Shown in pieces: positions 34,915-46,949 of a stretch of 64,000 nt of DNA. Within the stretch, counting starts at the first letter, position 1, and every line of letters begins with the position of its first letter. The translations under genes and the position numbers were made by a program. The DNA lies in NCBI GenBank assembly GCA_037074705.1, contig CM073590.1:131335600-131399599 (forward strand), written 5' to 3'. Source of the stretch: Zhengitettix transpicula (Eukaryota; Arthropoda; Insecta; Orthoptera; Tetrigidae). The notes below the pieces were generated by a model that was not told the origin of the DNA, did no database searches, and worked only from the letters and a program-made list of their open reading frames with translations.

Positions 34915-36395
34915 TTTGTTCAATCCATGAAAAACTATTTAAATACGTCAATTTTGACATTTGACAGGGGAAAAAAATTACATATTATTTTTTTGACGTT
35001 TACGCGTAGTTCTAAAATTTTTGTGATAATAATGAAAAATACGTGGAATTTAATTCTTTTTTCAAGCTTAAACAAAGCCATTAATACACTTGCTTTGTTA
35101 ATTTTAACAAAAACTATATAAATACGTCAATTTTGACGATAATGAGGAAAAAGAAGACAATGACTGATAATATTTTTTTAACGATTACGTGGATTTTTAA
35201 GTTTTTGTGTAAATACAGAAAAATACGTGGAATTTATTTCTTTTTTCAAGCTTAAACAGAGCCATTAGTAGACTTGCTTTGTTAATTTCAACAGAAACTG
35301 TATAAATACTTCAATTTTCGACGTTTGTCAGGAAAAAAATTACCGAAATTATATTTTTTACGATTATGCGGGTTTTTACGCTTTTCGTGAAATTAACGAA
35401 AAATACGTGGAATTTAATTCTTTATTCAAGCTTAAACAAAACTATTAATACATTGCTTTATTAATTTCAACGAAAACTATATAAATACGTCCATTTTAAC
35501 GTTTGTGTGGAAAAAACGAAAACAATTGAAATTATTTTTTTGACATTTTTTAGGATTTTTAATTTTAAGTGAAAATAATGAAAATTGCATGGAATTAAAT
35601 AATTTTTTCAAATTTAAAACCATTAATACACTTGATTCGTTAGTTTCAACAAAAATTATATTAATACGTCAATTTTGACGTTTGATAGGAAAAAAGAAAA
35701 TCACCGAAATTATTTTTTTGCCGTTTACGTGACTTTTTATGATTTTCGTAAAAATAATGAAAAATACGCGGTATTTAATTCTTTTTTTAAGCTGACAATG
35801 CCATTAATACACTAGCTTTCTAAGGTCTAACAAAAAATATATAAATACGTCAATTTTAACGTTTGTGAGGTAAAGACAGAAAATGACCGAAATTATTTTT
35901 TTGACATTTACGTTGATTTTTAAGTTTTTCGTGAAAATAATGAAAAATACGTGGAATTAAATTCTTCTTTCAAGCTTAAACCATGTTATTAATACATTAG
36001 CTTTGTTTATTCCAACAAATACTATATAAATACGTCAATTTTGGCGTTTGTGAAGAAAAAAAAGAAAATGACCGAAATTATTTTTTTTGACGTTTACGTG
36101 GATTTTTAAGTTCTTCGTGAAAATAATAAAAAATACGTGAAATTTAATTCTTTTTTGAAGCTTATACAAATCCATTAATACACTTGCTCTGTAAATTTCA
36201 ATTAAAACTATATAAATAAGTCAATTTTGACGTTTGTGAGGAAAAAAAAAATGAATAATTTTTTTTTACGTTTACGAGGAATTTTAAGTTTTTCATGAAA
36301 ATAATGAAAAATACGTGGAATTTAATCCTTTTTTCAAGCCTTAACAATGCCATTATTACAGTTGCTTTGTTAATTCCAATAAAAACTATATCTCA
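34915..36395 (+). repeat. ~182-bp tandem repeat, eight copies
   Basis: The marker AATACGTGGAATTTAATTC or its variants recurs near 35041, 35224, 35404, 35586, 35766, 35949, 36134 and 36313, giving spacings of 179-185 bp. Each unit also has CAAGCTTAAACA, CATTAATACACTTGCTTTGT and TATAAATACGTCAATTTTGACG. The last contains the palindrome ACGTCAATTTTGACGT in several units. No coding potential. Confidence 0.92.
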
Positions 36396-37619
36396 TTAAT
36401 TTCTCAATTGGACATCATGATTACTTAGGGCATTCTTAACACTTGAACAAAAAAATCATCCTTTCGTCACTGCATTCACCTGAGTAGGGCTCACATTTGC
36501 TCGGGCCAGTTACAAAAAATCTTGAATGCCTTAACTCAAAGAAAATAGTCTCCATATCTGTACAACAAATTTGAATTTCAGACGTTTAACCAATACTAGC
36601 AATCTATAAACCAAAGGAACAACACTCTACCTTGTTGGTCTACAAAAATGTAACTTCATTATTTATTGCATGCACACTGGTCTGCATTGCAAACTTTAAT
36701 TAAAAAACAACCTTCTCACATCTTGAACACTTGCAGAGCCGTCACTCACATTCCGCTACCTAAAACCAAATTGCCATATATGTGACAGAAATAGATCAAA
36801 TATCTGCACTGTCCTCCAAATGTTAAGACCCCTTCAAGAATGCACTCCCACCATCACAGAATATGTACATTCTGTGAAGTGTTAATGTATACATACTGTC
36901 CAACAGCAGTTTAGTCATGGTTCCCTTAAGTTTTACCATTGCTATACATTCACTTGCCTAAAACCTCTCCACTTCAAATGCTCCCACTCTGAACTCCACC
37001 TTTGAGAACTTTTCTTTTATGTGCCAGAGGTCAAGCAAAGCCAGAAACCCTACATACATTAAAATTAATGTACAATTTTGGGATTAAAACTGAAATAAAA
37101 AAATTGGGGATACTGAATCAAGGTGTAACTCTTTAATTGTGAAAAATGGAAAAAATATATAACATTAAATATTAAAAAGTATTTGTATAGATAATGTAGC
37201 GAACATGACATGTGATATAAATAAACTTGGCGATCATAAAAATATTTCCGAGAATAAAGAAGATGCAAAAACTTAAGATATTGAAGAAATGAATCTAAAC
37301 ATGTCGCAACAGTGGCAACATATTGGCAGCATGTACTAATGATACGAAGAAACTTGTAATTTCCATATGATGTATTGATTTTTCACAGTTCTTGAGATAC
37401 AGGGATTAGTTTCGTCTGCAAATATGCTTGATCCATATCTAAGATCCATGAATAATTACCGTGGACAATAAATAAATCTTCCAGTAATTTCTATATATGG
37501 GTTAATGGCATTAATATGATTACAAACGGTTTTTAATCCTGGGTGGCTTCTCCGACAAAAGAGTCGATTATATTCTTCTTTGCCAGCGGATGAGTTCTCT
37601 GACTGTCGGGGGGAAAGGT
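36396..37619. other. Unassigned DNA, nothing recognised
   Basis: More mixed base composition than its flanks around 36480-37020 but without a recognisable coding frame. It ends at the breakpoint used in the second copy of the duplication. Confidence 0.4.
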
Positions 37620-37639
37620 GGGCGAAATTTGTCTCTTTT

Positions 37640-38215
37640 CCTTTTGTTTATGAAGAAGTTACTTGCTTAGATTATGTTCTCATATAAGGATGAAGCAGCG
37701 TTATTTATATAACTTGGCGCCGAATTGAATGGAGGTGGAATGTTGGAGGATATGATTTTATGAATACGGGACAGTCGACTCTATTGTTGTCCCTGATAAA
37801 ATTCTCATAAGGCAACGAATGTGCGAAGATTAGATCTAATAAAATGATAATAGGGAGTTGATCTGGTGTTATGGAGTAAAATATTTGATGTGGATTGGAG
37901 TATAGATTAGGGAAAGGTTAACATGATTAGGTTTTGACGCTGCAAGATGAGACATCAAATGCGTGATAAAGAAGTTGTCTGAAAGGCCCGGGAAAGGATT
38001 TCCCTATTCGAGTAAGTTCATCCGGAGAGCTTTTAGATCGCCCATAAGAATAAGGATTTCAATGGAGTTTAGGTATGTGAAAAGGTTTCTGGAAAGGGTA
38101 CGGCATAGTGGGCAAAATAGGACAGCTATAGTGCTGCCGTTGAGCAGGGTCATTATACTTTATTCTGTGTTGTAGACTAGTAAGATAGGACCCCATCCAT
38201 GGCGGAAGTAGAGAG
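37640..38215 (-). pseudogene. Endonuclease-like remnant of the jockey-type element
   Basis: Broken minus-strand frames contain TYLNSIEILILMGDLKA near 38060-38010, resembling the phosphoesterase GD(F/L)NA motif of AP endonucleases of non-LTR elements. A downstream NFFITHLMSH segment also lies in the family's order. Stops break every frame. Confidence 0.4.
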
Positions 38216-38237
38216 CAATGCTCCTTTACTTATTTTT

Positions 38238-38530
38238 TATTTTTTTAGGGCAACAGGCTACATGAGGGTAATCCACATTGGGCAACTCCCCTTTAATAGC
38301 ATAGGAAGGGAATTGAAAGGAGGGATGCGGAAGGGTAGAGGAAGGTAGCCAAGGGTTAACTAGGGCCCCCGGGCTATGGTTTAAGGATCCTACCTGGCAA
38401 TTCGCCTAAACGTAATGCAGGGAAAATTCTAGAAAAACCTGCATCAGGTAGGTCGGGCATTTGGTACTTGTCCCATGCCCTTCCGATGGCGGGAGAGGGG
38501 TTAGCCCCGGTCTCGACGGAAGACATTGTA
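38238..38530 (+). repeat. Family A repeat copy
   Basis: Starts AGGGCAACAGGCTACATGAG and includes GGGATGCGGAAGGGTAGAGG, AGGGTTAACTAGGGCCCCCG and AAAACCTGCATCAGGTAGG, then CTTGTCCCATGCCCTTCCGA. It diverges from the 10.9-kb copy after GGGAGAGG. Confidence 0.8.
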
Positions 38531-38699
38531 TTGGGAGCCTTCCTGCTGCGCGTGCTTGGAAGCAGGTTCAGCTATACCCTGGATGTCTACGACTTGTTCT
38601 GCGAACAAATTGGCTTACAGAGTTAGTTTTCTTCCTGGTGGCACCCATCGCGTTCAAAATCAATTATTTACGTTTTACATCTTATTTCCATGTTTCCGG

Positions 38700-40394
38700 T
38701 TAGCGATGGCCTTACGAAAGGGATTGGACTAGGGCGCATACATCAGGCTCCCACACAGTTGTCTGAAATCTGTTAATACTTAAGTTTACTTCTAGCCTTC
38801 TACCAAATATTGTCCGTTTCACGGTTTTAATCGTTGATATCACCTCCTGCCCCTTTGCAGGGAATAGTTCCAGGAATGTGAAGTTTGTTGTTAGAAGACA
38901 CGGCAATGACCGTCGTATTGGTTACTTGTTTGACTGAGTTGTTTTTAATTTTGCAATTAATTTATCGGACTGGGTGATTAGGGCAGCGAGTGTCTATGGG
39001 TGCGTGATACTCTCCACAATTCAGACACTTCGTGGTGACATACTTCTCGCATTTGCTCGTGCGAAGCCCGCATTTGGTGCCGGATTAACTTTCAGGAGCA
39101 TTGCCGAAGTTTACGAAGGGGTGTGTTAGTTATGAAATTAGTAAAAGATTCGTTTCCCGTGTATTAACATTCGGTTGATGTGTCATATAAATACGTGGCC
39201 TTATTGGAACCTGTTATGTTCCATCTATCTTCAGTTGGCCTAAGAAGTACATTTCGTCTGTCTCGAACCTTCTATATTTCAGCATATAGCAGTTGGCGAA
39301 GATGGGGGGAACCCTCCTCCTGTTCACTCCTTCGTCCGCCGCTTTCCTAGTTTTTATCTTCGGATAAAGCAGTGCCTGCAGAGTCATCTCTCCTCCTGGA
39401 ACTCCTAGAACTACCCTAGGATCTAGTACTTCTTTCTTTCTTTACTATCCTCTAGTTTGTTGTACACTGCTTTAAAATCAATAAACGTAGTCTTCTAAAC
39501 TTATCCAGCTTTCCTCTAATTATCAAACCGTCCAATAGCAGATCGTCGACCGTTACTGAGATGCAGCGAGCACCCACGTTACCGATTTCCTATTCAACGT
39601 TACTACACTCTTCCTCCTTCCTATTTCATCAACCCCTTCGTCGATATCAGAGCTGGATGAATGGTCTCTCGACACAACTTTGACCATTGCTGTATTACAC
39701 CAGGCCTTACTAAAATTTATTTCCTGAAATTTTAGTTCTTCTTAGATTTTCGCTTCTGTTATGACAAGGACCGAGCGTATAAAGATAACTGAGGAAAAGG
39801 GTAGGTATATTGTGAGGCGCATTACATTGCGGGTTCGATTCTCTACAGTCACTTTGTTATGAGGAAAATGGGTGGAGTAGAAGCGCTTCATTGGTTGAAG
39901 AAATTTCTGAGCTGAATGATTTTATAAATAAGTTGTTTTTACGTGTGAGAAACAAGAATTTGCTAAGGAATATTGCAATTCATCTTTGTGTGGAATTGTG
40001 GAGACAATCACGGTGTATAATGGATGAATAGGTGGGGCAGGTACAGTTTGGGTGTAATATACAAAGGACTGAGTTGACACTGAAATTATGTTGTTCTTTT
40101 CTTTACTATTTCAGGAGTAGGAGACACTTGCGGCTTCCGCTTGGTTCCCTTTGAGGCGAAGGCCATTTTCAATTCATCTTCTTCTAGTGGAGCTTCGTAA
40201 TTGATCTTAACGGTAGTGGTAGTTTCATTTCCACCCGTTTCTTTCTTATTTTCTCTAGGGGCATCGCTAAGGTTAAGAGGCAGGGAGAGGAAAAATGGAT
40301 GGCCTAACCATGAAAAAGATGTAATTTTGATTTTGTACACAGTTGAACCAACTGTTTGGCAATCTGTACTTTTTGGACAATGATTAACCTTCAC
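38700..40394 (-). pseudogene. ORF1 (gag-like) remnant of the jockey-type element
   Basis: The 102-codon frame 40394-40086 ends in a charged, Lys/Pro-rich tail (KGTKRKPQVSPTPEIVKK) typical of jockey-type ORF1 N-termini. Further along the minus strand, near 39650, an acidic SSSSDIDEG stretch follows. At about 39080-38960 a cysteine-rich segment reads CEKYVTTKCLNCGEYHAP, then RCPNHP, which fits zinc knuckles. The pieces sit in different frames with several stops. Confidence 0.5.
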
Positions 40395-40420
40395 TCAAAG
40401 CAAGCAGACTTGTTGGCTGT

Positions 40421-41290
40421 TTGCCACACTCAAAAAGTAAGTACAAAAGACAAATTCAACCCGGCTAAGGATTCAAGCTAGAGTCACAATAAAAAGCAAA
40501 CAAATAGAAAAATGGTATTAAAGACGTGGTCGAGAATATCTTGAATTCACGCGTTTTACGTCTGTAAGCATCACAGTTGAATTTAAACAGATTGAAAACT
40601 GTAAACAATTGGAGCTGCGTTTAGACACGAAATCGTAGAGGTAGCGGAGAACGACGTAGCAATTACGGATTCCGGCTGCGGAATGACAAGCCGGCAGATG
40701 TAGTTAGGATATTCACTGTGCTAAGTCCGTGTCATCGTCACACCTCCTGATAACCAGCCGACGGCCAATGGCTACCGGTCAGGAAGCGCAAAAGTGATCA
40801 CATCAGTTTTCAAGCGGTAAAAATAAAAAATATAAGACCTTCCCTGTAACAACTTACGTATTATCTGATTTGTGAAGTCATATATCGATCTTCGGTATTC
40901 ATAGTTGCGGTACACAACTGAATGCAATGCGGTACATTCAAACATTTTCAGTCTAGATGACATTAACGTGTATATTTTGTTCCTTATACGGAACTATTCA
41001 GAGGCTGCACATACGTTGCAATAAATCTTTTTTAAGTCAAAGCTCAAATTTCCAGAGTTGGTGAACCTCCGCCGCTGGTTTAGTGAACACCTTTTATATT
41101 CCAACAAGGAGGTACAACTACCACATTCTTAAATAACTCATATTAAAATTTGAACTTTTCTTAATCCCTGACTTCCGCTATTAGTCATTGTAATCATGAA
41201 ATGAGACTTCTTTTAAATGTGAAGCGATATAGATAAAGTAGCGCAGTGTTGTAAACCCGGTTAATTAACAAAATAACCGTAACAACAGAT
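40421..41290. other. Unassigned DNA, duplicated at 60530-61388
   Basis: No recognised coding domain. A 63-codon minus-strand frame (40963-40772) is preserved in the duplicate, but so is everything around it. Confidence 0.4.
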
Positions 41291-41291
41291 G

Positions 41292-41347
<56 letters not shown>

Positions 41348-41370
41348 TAGATAGATAGATAGATAGATAC
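41291..41370. repeat. (TA)n followed by (GATA)n microsatellite
   Basis: About 27 TA units followed by six GATA units. The duplicate at 61388-61443 is shorter, with fewer units of both kinds, which shows length change since duplication. Confidence 0.95.
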
Positions 41371-41689
41371 AATGTTTATAACGTGTAACTGATAGACCTA
41401 TTCATAGAACGGATAAATTGATTTGTTTGATGTCATGAGGATGTCCATTCATAAATTTCTCACCTATTAAAGTAATATTGACATTTCGTAAATGCGAAGG
41501 ATCGCATGCCCAAAGCCTTAAACTCATGCTCATGATACTCGTTCAAGTAGTGTGGTGGTAGTACTTTGTTCCACCTTCATAATATAACAGATATTATTAA
41601 TAAATTAATATTAACAGGTTGATTATAGTTATAATTTGAATTAACAATATCATAAATATTTCATAGTTAAATTACTCAAATTAAAATTT

Positions 41690-41905
41690 GAACTTTTATA
41701 ATCCCCAGCCTTACGTTGGAGAGCATAAAGAATTTCCTTCATGGCTACTCTCAGGGGACATGAAGGGAATTTTAACAATGAAAAATTACTCTGTCAGGAT
41801 GGAAAAATGTCAGACCAGGAATCAAACCCGGGACCTCCCGCTAACTCGGCAGACGCTGTCCCATCTGAGCTGGTCCCTGTCAAATCCACACCCAGTGTGA
41901 AATTG
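41690..41905 (-). mobile_element. tRNA-derived SINE
   Basis: On the minus strand the head reads CAGCTCAGATGGGACAGC (A-box-like, about 41872-41855), then GGTCCCGGGTTTGATTCC (B box, about 41835-41818). An anticodon-stem-like TCTGC/GCGGG pair and a T stem CCGGG/CCTGG lie between and around them. The acceptor stem does not pair well and loop position 33 is G, so it is not a working tRNA. About 120 bp of unrelated body follow, to near 41690. The duplicate is at 61765-61980. Confidence 0.65.
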
Positions 41906-43765
41906 TTTAGATCTAATGCAGGCTCACCTACATGGGCTTGCATGTGCTAATATTAGGAGTCTACAGGGATCAACTTAAACATGGCCTTTACGGCCTGTGA
42001 AAGCTTCTTTCTACATAAAAAGGAAAAATTTAAATGCGTTTAAAGCCGCTTAGACAACAACAATCACGATGCGTATTGGGTTGCTGCGCGACTGCTGGAT
42101 TTATTTACGTTGCTGAGTGATCACCTAATTATTCACGTTCCTCGCAGACCATCCAATAAATACACTTTTGTGATAATTTAAGTGGACTGGTTCTTGTCGT
42201 CGGCAAGTGTACTGCTCCTGAGCAGAAATCTGCGTTGCTAGGCCGCAACTCGTCTCCAAAGTTGCCTTCCCGGTCTGGATTCAACTGTATTGAGCTACCT
42301 TTCAGGTTTCTATTTAACAAATAACATAAGTTATGTTTTCTTAACATTGTTAATGTTATAAGTGACTTTTCTATACAGTATTAAATTATATCTACTTGTC
42401 ATTTCCCTAGCAATGACTTCGGTATGTCTTGCGGTCAGCAATTCTTCTTTTAAGGAAAGTGTAACATACTTCCAACCGCTGCCGCCATTTAACATCCCGC
42501 TTGCCATCATGTAACACTCCACCACTGTGAACATGTCACATTCCAGCTATTGGAAATGGGAAGTCCAGATAGATCGTTCACCAACCGAGCTATACCTCCG
42601 TTAGCTCACCTGGCTACCGATCTAGAGGATAAAGGAAGAATTAAGAACAGGAAATAGGAAAGTCGGTAACGTGAGGGTTCGGGTTCAACTAATTGAACCT
42701 AGGCGTAGTGGTTGGTGTTTCGCTGCACTTCAGTCAAATAAGAGCTGATGAAGAATCAATAGATTTAATAGTTAGAAATAAAATAAAGTAAGACAAACTG
42801 GCGGATAGCACCAGGAGCCACCGACCCGTCAGGAGGTTGGATCACGACTGACTTTCCCAAGAGCTCTGAACAATTCGAAGACTCCTTTCCCCCTCCCTGA
42901 TGATTTTAAGTCTCCAATGAGAATAACTCTTACAGGGTGGAGATTTCTGCTGACGTGTACATGTCTGCATAAAGTACTTAAAATGCTGACGTCCGTCTAG
43001 ACGCAGCGTTATCACAGCTGCCTAGGCGGAAGGGGTGAAGACTTATGTGTTGTTGTGTTTAGTTACTCGCTATATCTAAAGTGATGTCTTTAACTGCATC
43101 AGCCCTCTTAGGTCCGCTATGCTGAAGAGACGTTATGATAAGAGGGCACGTGTAGACTATTATATTACAAAAGTGTAACGCTGCTCTAGCTTTTTGCTTA
43201 TATGGGCTGTCTTTGTTTCCATCCGCGGATATTCATCCGTCCCTCGTCCTTAGAAGCAATCCTTAATCTGGACTTTCACCCAAGAGCGCACTCAAAGAAA
43301 TAGTAAGAAATTATTTATTCTCACAAAGAATCACCTTTATTTTATTTTTTTTCAACTTGAATCAAAATAGAGCTGCGCAAACTGTTTTCCGCCTAATTCG
43401 TTTATTCATATTGTTACTTACAAGCCATAAATACCATATGATTCAACTCATTGCGTATAGTTGTTGTATTATTCATTTAACCCGTTGCTCCTCCTTTTAA
43501 ACTATGACATTCATTACATACTTCAGCTTTCCAGCAATTCACAATCCAATTAAGCTGTGCATCACCCCTTTCCTTATTTCGTTAAGAAATGTTTATTAAA
43601 CTGAAAAAAAAAGGTCAGCAGTGAGGACACTCCAACCCCAACTCGCAGGTCAGCAAACAAACATCCTGAATACTTCACCATCACGTCGGCTATTTCTAAA
43701 TAGACTAATGTAGTAATGTAGTTAAACATTTAACTCTTTTTACAAAATATTTAATTTCGTTTTAG
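41906..43765. other. Region upstream of the first SCaMC exon seen, likely intron
   Basis: Contains another tRNA-like fragment near 42597-42700 (TTAGCTCACCTGGCTACC, later GTGAGGGTTCGGGTTC). The duplicate lacks 41940-43275. No EF-hand-type exon was recognised here. Confidence 0.4.
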
Positions 43766-43924
43766 TATTTGGATATCGGGATAGACATGGGTGTCCCTAA
43801 AAACTACGCTCAGAACGAAAAAAATACTGGCCCGTGGTGGCGTCATCTAGGAGCAGGAGCGGTTGCTGGTGCAGTTTCACGGACTTGCACAGCTCCCTTG
43901 GACAGGCTGACGGTTTTCCTTCAG
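43766..43924 (+). CDS. SCaMC: SCaMC-type mitochondrial carrier, exon with start of carrier repeat 1
   Basis: This begins the visible part of a calcium-binding mitochondrial carrier gene (SLC25A23/24/25 type), an inner-membrane ATP-Mg/phosphate exchanger in known relatives. Five exons encode about 305 residues covering all three mitochondrial-carrier repeats. This 159-bp, phase-0 exon encodes 53 residues: YLDIGIDMGVPKNY, the linker from the EF-hand part; WWRHLGAGAVAGAVSRTC, the start of transmembrane helix 1; and the first signature PLDRLT. The sixth signature position is Thr instead of the usual Lys/Arg. The acceptor is TTTCGTTTTAG (to 43765) and the donor GTATAC (43925). The Ca2+-binding EF-hand exons must lie upstream but were not found in the window. 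Confidence 0.92.
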
Positions 43925-44570
43925 GTATACCTAGTGATGGAAATCTTGATTTATTGCCCATTATGAACATTGATTCAAATTATACAAATATGTAAAAATC
44001 TGTATAAATGTTTAAGTATTTATTCAGATGCTCCCAATATGTCCTAATTATAATAATTTAAATCTTCTGTTAATTATTCCATGATGTCTCAAACTCCTTA
44101 ACGTTTTGTGAAATTCATCAATTCATTTTCCTCTGTAAATGCATAATTTCTGTTTATCCTCCGCTTAAAATTTGTTATGGACTCATTTTATTCTCAAGCA
44201 ACAGTTGTTGCATCATATTGTAATTACATTGAATTGAAGAACCATTTACACATAATTTTTACAGCACTGTGCAGGTATACTTTGAAATTATTAAATATTT
44301 AATTATTTGTAAAACCCACACTCTTTTTTTACAATGTCAAATTGCCAATAAAATAATTATTTTCATTATTCCAAATAACTGTATCAACTACTGAAATAAA
44401 TGTCAAACGAGCAAGTTGAATATATTTATTACTAATTGTTTTCTACATCATAAACCTGGGACATTTCTATGGTCGAGCCTAATCAAATCACTTTATTATA
44501 ATATAATTTTACAAAACTATAAATTTGAAGGTTTTCAATTTATTTTGCAATGGTATTCTCCCATTCTTAG

Positions 44571-44828
44571 GTTCAGGGAACGAAAAATATGGGCGTTCAG
44601 TCCTCCGTGAAACATTTGTTTGAAGAAGGTGGCGTTTGGAGTTTCTGGAGAGGTAATGGAATAAATGTTCTGAAGATTGCTCCAGAGACTGCCATTAAGT
44701 TCATGGCATATGAACAGTGCAAACGCCTTATCAGTGGGAACAATACTAGAAAATTGTCCATTTATGACAGGTTCGCGGCTGGATCTCTTTCTGGAGGAAT
44801 TAGCCAAACAGTTATTTATCCTCTTAAA
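44571..44828 (+). CDS. SCaMC: SCaMC exon: end of carrier repeat 1, start of repeat 2
   Basis: 258 bp, 86 codons, phase 0 at both ends. It carries LWRGN-type repeat-1 matrix-side text (SFWRGNGINVLKIAPETAIK), then FMAYEQCKRLI. Transmembrane helix 3 follows, with FAAGSLSGGISQTVIYPLK. Acceptor CCATTCTTAG (to 44570), donor GTAAGT (44829). Together with the next exon, signature 2 reads PLK-VLK: Lys stands where carriers have Asp or Glu. Intron 1 is 646 bp and intron 2 only 83 bp. Confidence 0.95.
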
Positions 44829-44911
44829 GTAAGTTGTGTTTATTATATATATAATTTTAGTATCGTTGTTTTACATTCTTATTGTTATAAATATTTTTAA
44901 AACAATTTTAG

Positions 44912-45088
<177 letters not shown>

Positions 45089-45496
45089 TAAATATCACAT
45101 TGATATGGGTAATTTTCATTGTAGTCCTACAACCATTCTAAAATGAATACGTAAAAACTACCACAATTTTCAATCCGTTAAGGTTCTCTTAAAAGTCACA
45201 ATATCTTTGAATCAACCAATATTTGTTTTTTGGATATTGGATTGTGGATATTATTTTCATTTTATCGACAATGTGGTCACATGTGATTTTATTTAGGTCT
45301 GAGCCTGATTGCGTTCTGTATGTCAAGATATTGAGCTTTATCGCCAAAGTAACAAAAAGGAAGTCCTTCCCTCTACTATTTCTTATTACCAAAATATTAT
45401 AGCATTCATTCAATTATAATATTAAATCATTCTGGGTTTATACCCAGAATTTTTCTGTATTTATATAAACTTTCAGAAGAGTTCAGATGAATTTTT

Positions 45497-45750
45497 TTTA
45501 TGGTAACAGGCTACATGAAGGTAATCCACATAGTGGCAACTCCCCTTTAATAGCATAGGAAGGGATTTGAAAGGGGGAATGCGGAAGGGTAGAGGAAGGT
45601 AGCCAAGGGTTAACTAGGGCCCTCGGGCGATATTTTAAGGATCCTACCCGGCATTGGCCTAAAAGTAATGCAGGGAAAACCCTAGAAAAACCTGCATAAG
45701 GTAGGTCGGGCATTAGGTACTTGTCCCACGCCCTTCCGATAGCGGGAGAA
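45497..45750 (+). repeat. Family A repeat inside a SCaMC intron
   Basis: GGTAACAGGCTACATGAAGG, TCCCCTTTAATAGCATAGG, CGGAAGGGTAGAGGAAGG and CTTGTCCCACGCCCTTCCGA match other copies. It ends at GGGAGAAG near 45750. Intronic sequence lies on both sides. Confidence 0.85.
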
Positions 45751-45976
45751 GAAAAAATCTTAACGGTTATGAGATGAAAAACCATGCAACTAATCTGCGA
45801 GAAATTTACTTATCAGAATGATGTGACCCCAGTGCTTGAGGCTGGGTTGGCTTTGTTGCATAGCTAAGATGAAAAAAAAATGCGCAATATGGCTGGAAAT
45901 ACACAATTTTCTATTAAGAAATGAAAGATATATCACAAAAATAAAGAGAATATTTGAGATATATCTTGTGTGAAAG

Positions 45977-46010
45977 ACGACGTTTCGACACCTATCTCCC
46001 CTTTCGTTGC
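45977..46010 (-). repeat. Penelope/hammerhead-like motif in a SCaMC intron
   Basis: On the minus strand it reads GCAACGAAAGGGGAGATAGG, then TGTCGAAACGTCGTC. This is the same GAAAGGGR...GAAACGTYG pattern as at 12842-12879 and 25841-25875. No coding remnant of a retroelement adjoins it. Confidence 0.3.
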
Positions 46011-46316
46011 CAAGTGACCGAATTCCCTAAAAAAGTCTATGATCCTATGAATTGTTTAACTATGTAGAAATGTTATGACAAAATATCACTTTGTTTACGT
46101 TAACTACATTGTAGTGTCATGTGAATATAATTCATAGTTATTTAAAATTATGTGGTATTAGCGTGTAACGCTTCGAGGTTAATAACACGAATCCAATAGT
46201 TCAATGAGAAATTTGTTTACTTAGCAAGTAACTGTAAAGGCCGTTTATTTAAGCGAAAATATATTGATTGTACGTTGCTTCATAATTTTAAGTTTTACTT
46301 TACTATTTATTTACAG

Positions 46317-46461
46317 ACTTTAAAAAATTCTTACCTCCGCAAACACAGTGGTGATAGTCCTGGAGTCCCCCTCTTACTGGCATGCGGCATTGTTTCCAGC
46401 ACGTGCGGGCAAATTTGCAGCTATCCCTTAGCTCTTGTAAAAACACGCATGCAAGCCCAAG
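46317..46461 (+). CDS. SCaMC: SCaMC exon: start of carrier repeat 3
   Basis: 145 bp: 48 codons plus one base, so the next intron is phase 1. It encodes [16 protein letters not shown], the loop after helix 4, and helix 5 with [19 protein letters not shown], then signature 3 [12 protein letters not shown]. Ala at the acidic position of signature 3 is normal for SCaMC proteins. Acceptor ATTTATTTACAG (to 46316), donor GTAATA (46462). Confidence 0.95.
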
Positions 46462-46784
46462 GTAATAATTTTATTCAATGATTGTTAAAAATTTAGACTC
46501 ATGTCGATTTATGTTATTAGACGTCCTACTAAACGTATCGTTGTAAGGGCTTTTGTATGCTTTTTTTTTTATACTTTCCAGTAAAAAATCATTTTTTTAT
46601 TCTACATTTGGTCTACGCATTCATGATAACGATTATTATTACATGCTACGTCACTAAAATACGAGTGAACTTTGGAGGTCGATTTATGGTAATGCCTGTC
46701 ATCCACGTGCTTTTCATAGGATTTTTAATTAATAATTACTGATGACACGTGTTCATCATTTAGTTACCTGACTGCGATATTTTA

Positions 46785-46937
46785 ATTTCATAAAATTCAG
46801 ATTCGCATTGATAAGGAGACCAAAATAATCCGGTTATTTGTAGCGCAATTTGTTTTAAACGTGAACATTTCCCTTCAGATATTAAAGACCAAAATATAGC
46901 ATTGCTTGTTCTGGCTTTAGACATATATTCGAAATGA
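46785..46937 (-). pseudogene. hAT-transposase C-terminal remnant, left arm of inverted repeat
   Basis: On the minus strand it encodes KARTSNAIFWSLISEGK, then LKQIALQITGLFWSPYQCES. The ALQI..LF.S.Y.CES core resembles the C-terminal dimerisation region of hAT-type transposases and their domesticated relatives (FGSTYLCESAF in those). It is about 50 codons long and truncated on both sides. It forms an inverted repeat with 47448-47600. Confidence 0.5.
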
Positions 46938-46949
46938 ATATAGCCAGGC

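Larger units (their letters stand above)
37620..40420 (-). mobile_element. Remnant of a second jockey-like retrotransposon
   Basis: On the minus strand, fragments occur in the order expected of a jockey-type element: an ORF1 N-terminal part (40394-40086), an ORF1 zinc-knuckle region (about 39080-38960), and endonuclease-like remnants (about 38215-37640). Many stops and frameshifts occur. A family A copy (38238-38530) separates ORF1 from the endonuclease. The reverse transcriptase is absent. The same remnant recurs at 57740-60530. Confidence 0.5.

Noticed and set aside
40086..40394. A stand-alone host gene for the 102-codon minus-strand protein
   Set aside because: Its Lys/Pro-rich tail and the zinc-knuckle and endonuclease relics further along the same strand fit a decayed retrotransposon ORF1 better.
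41808..41880. Possible tRNA gene on the minus strand
   Set aside because: A and B boxes and two stems are recognisable, but the acceptor stem does not pair and loop position 33 is G. A ~120-bp unrelated body follows, so it is SINE-like.
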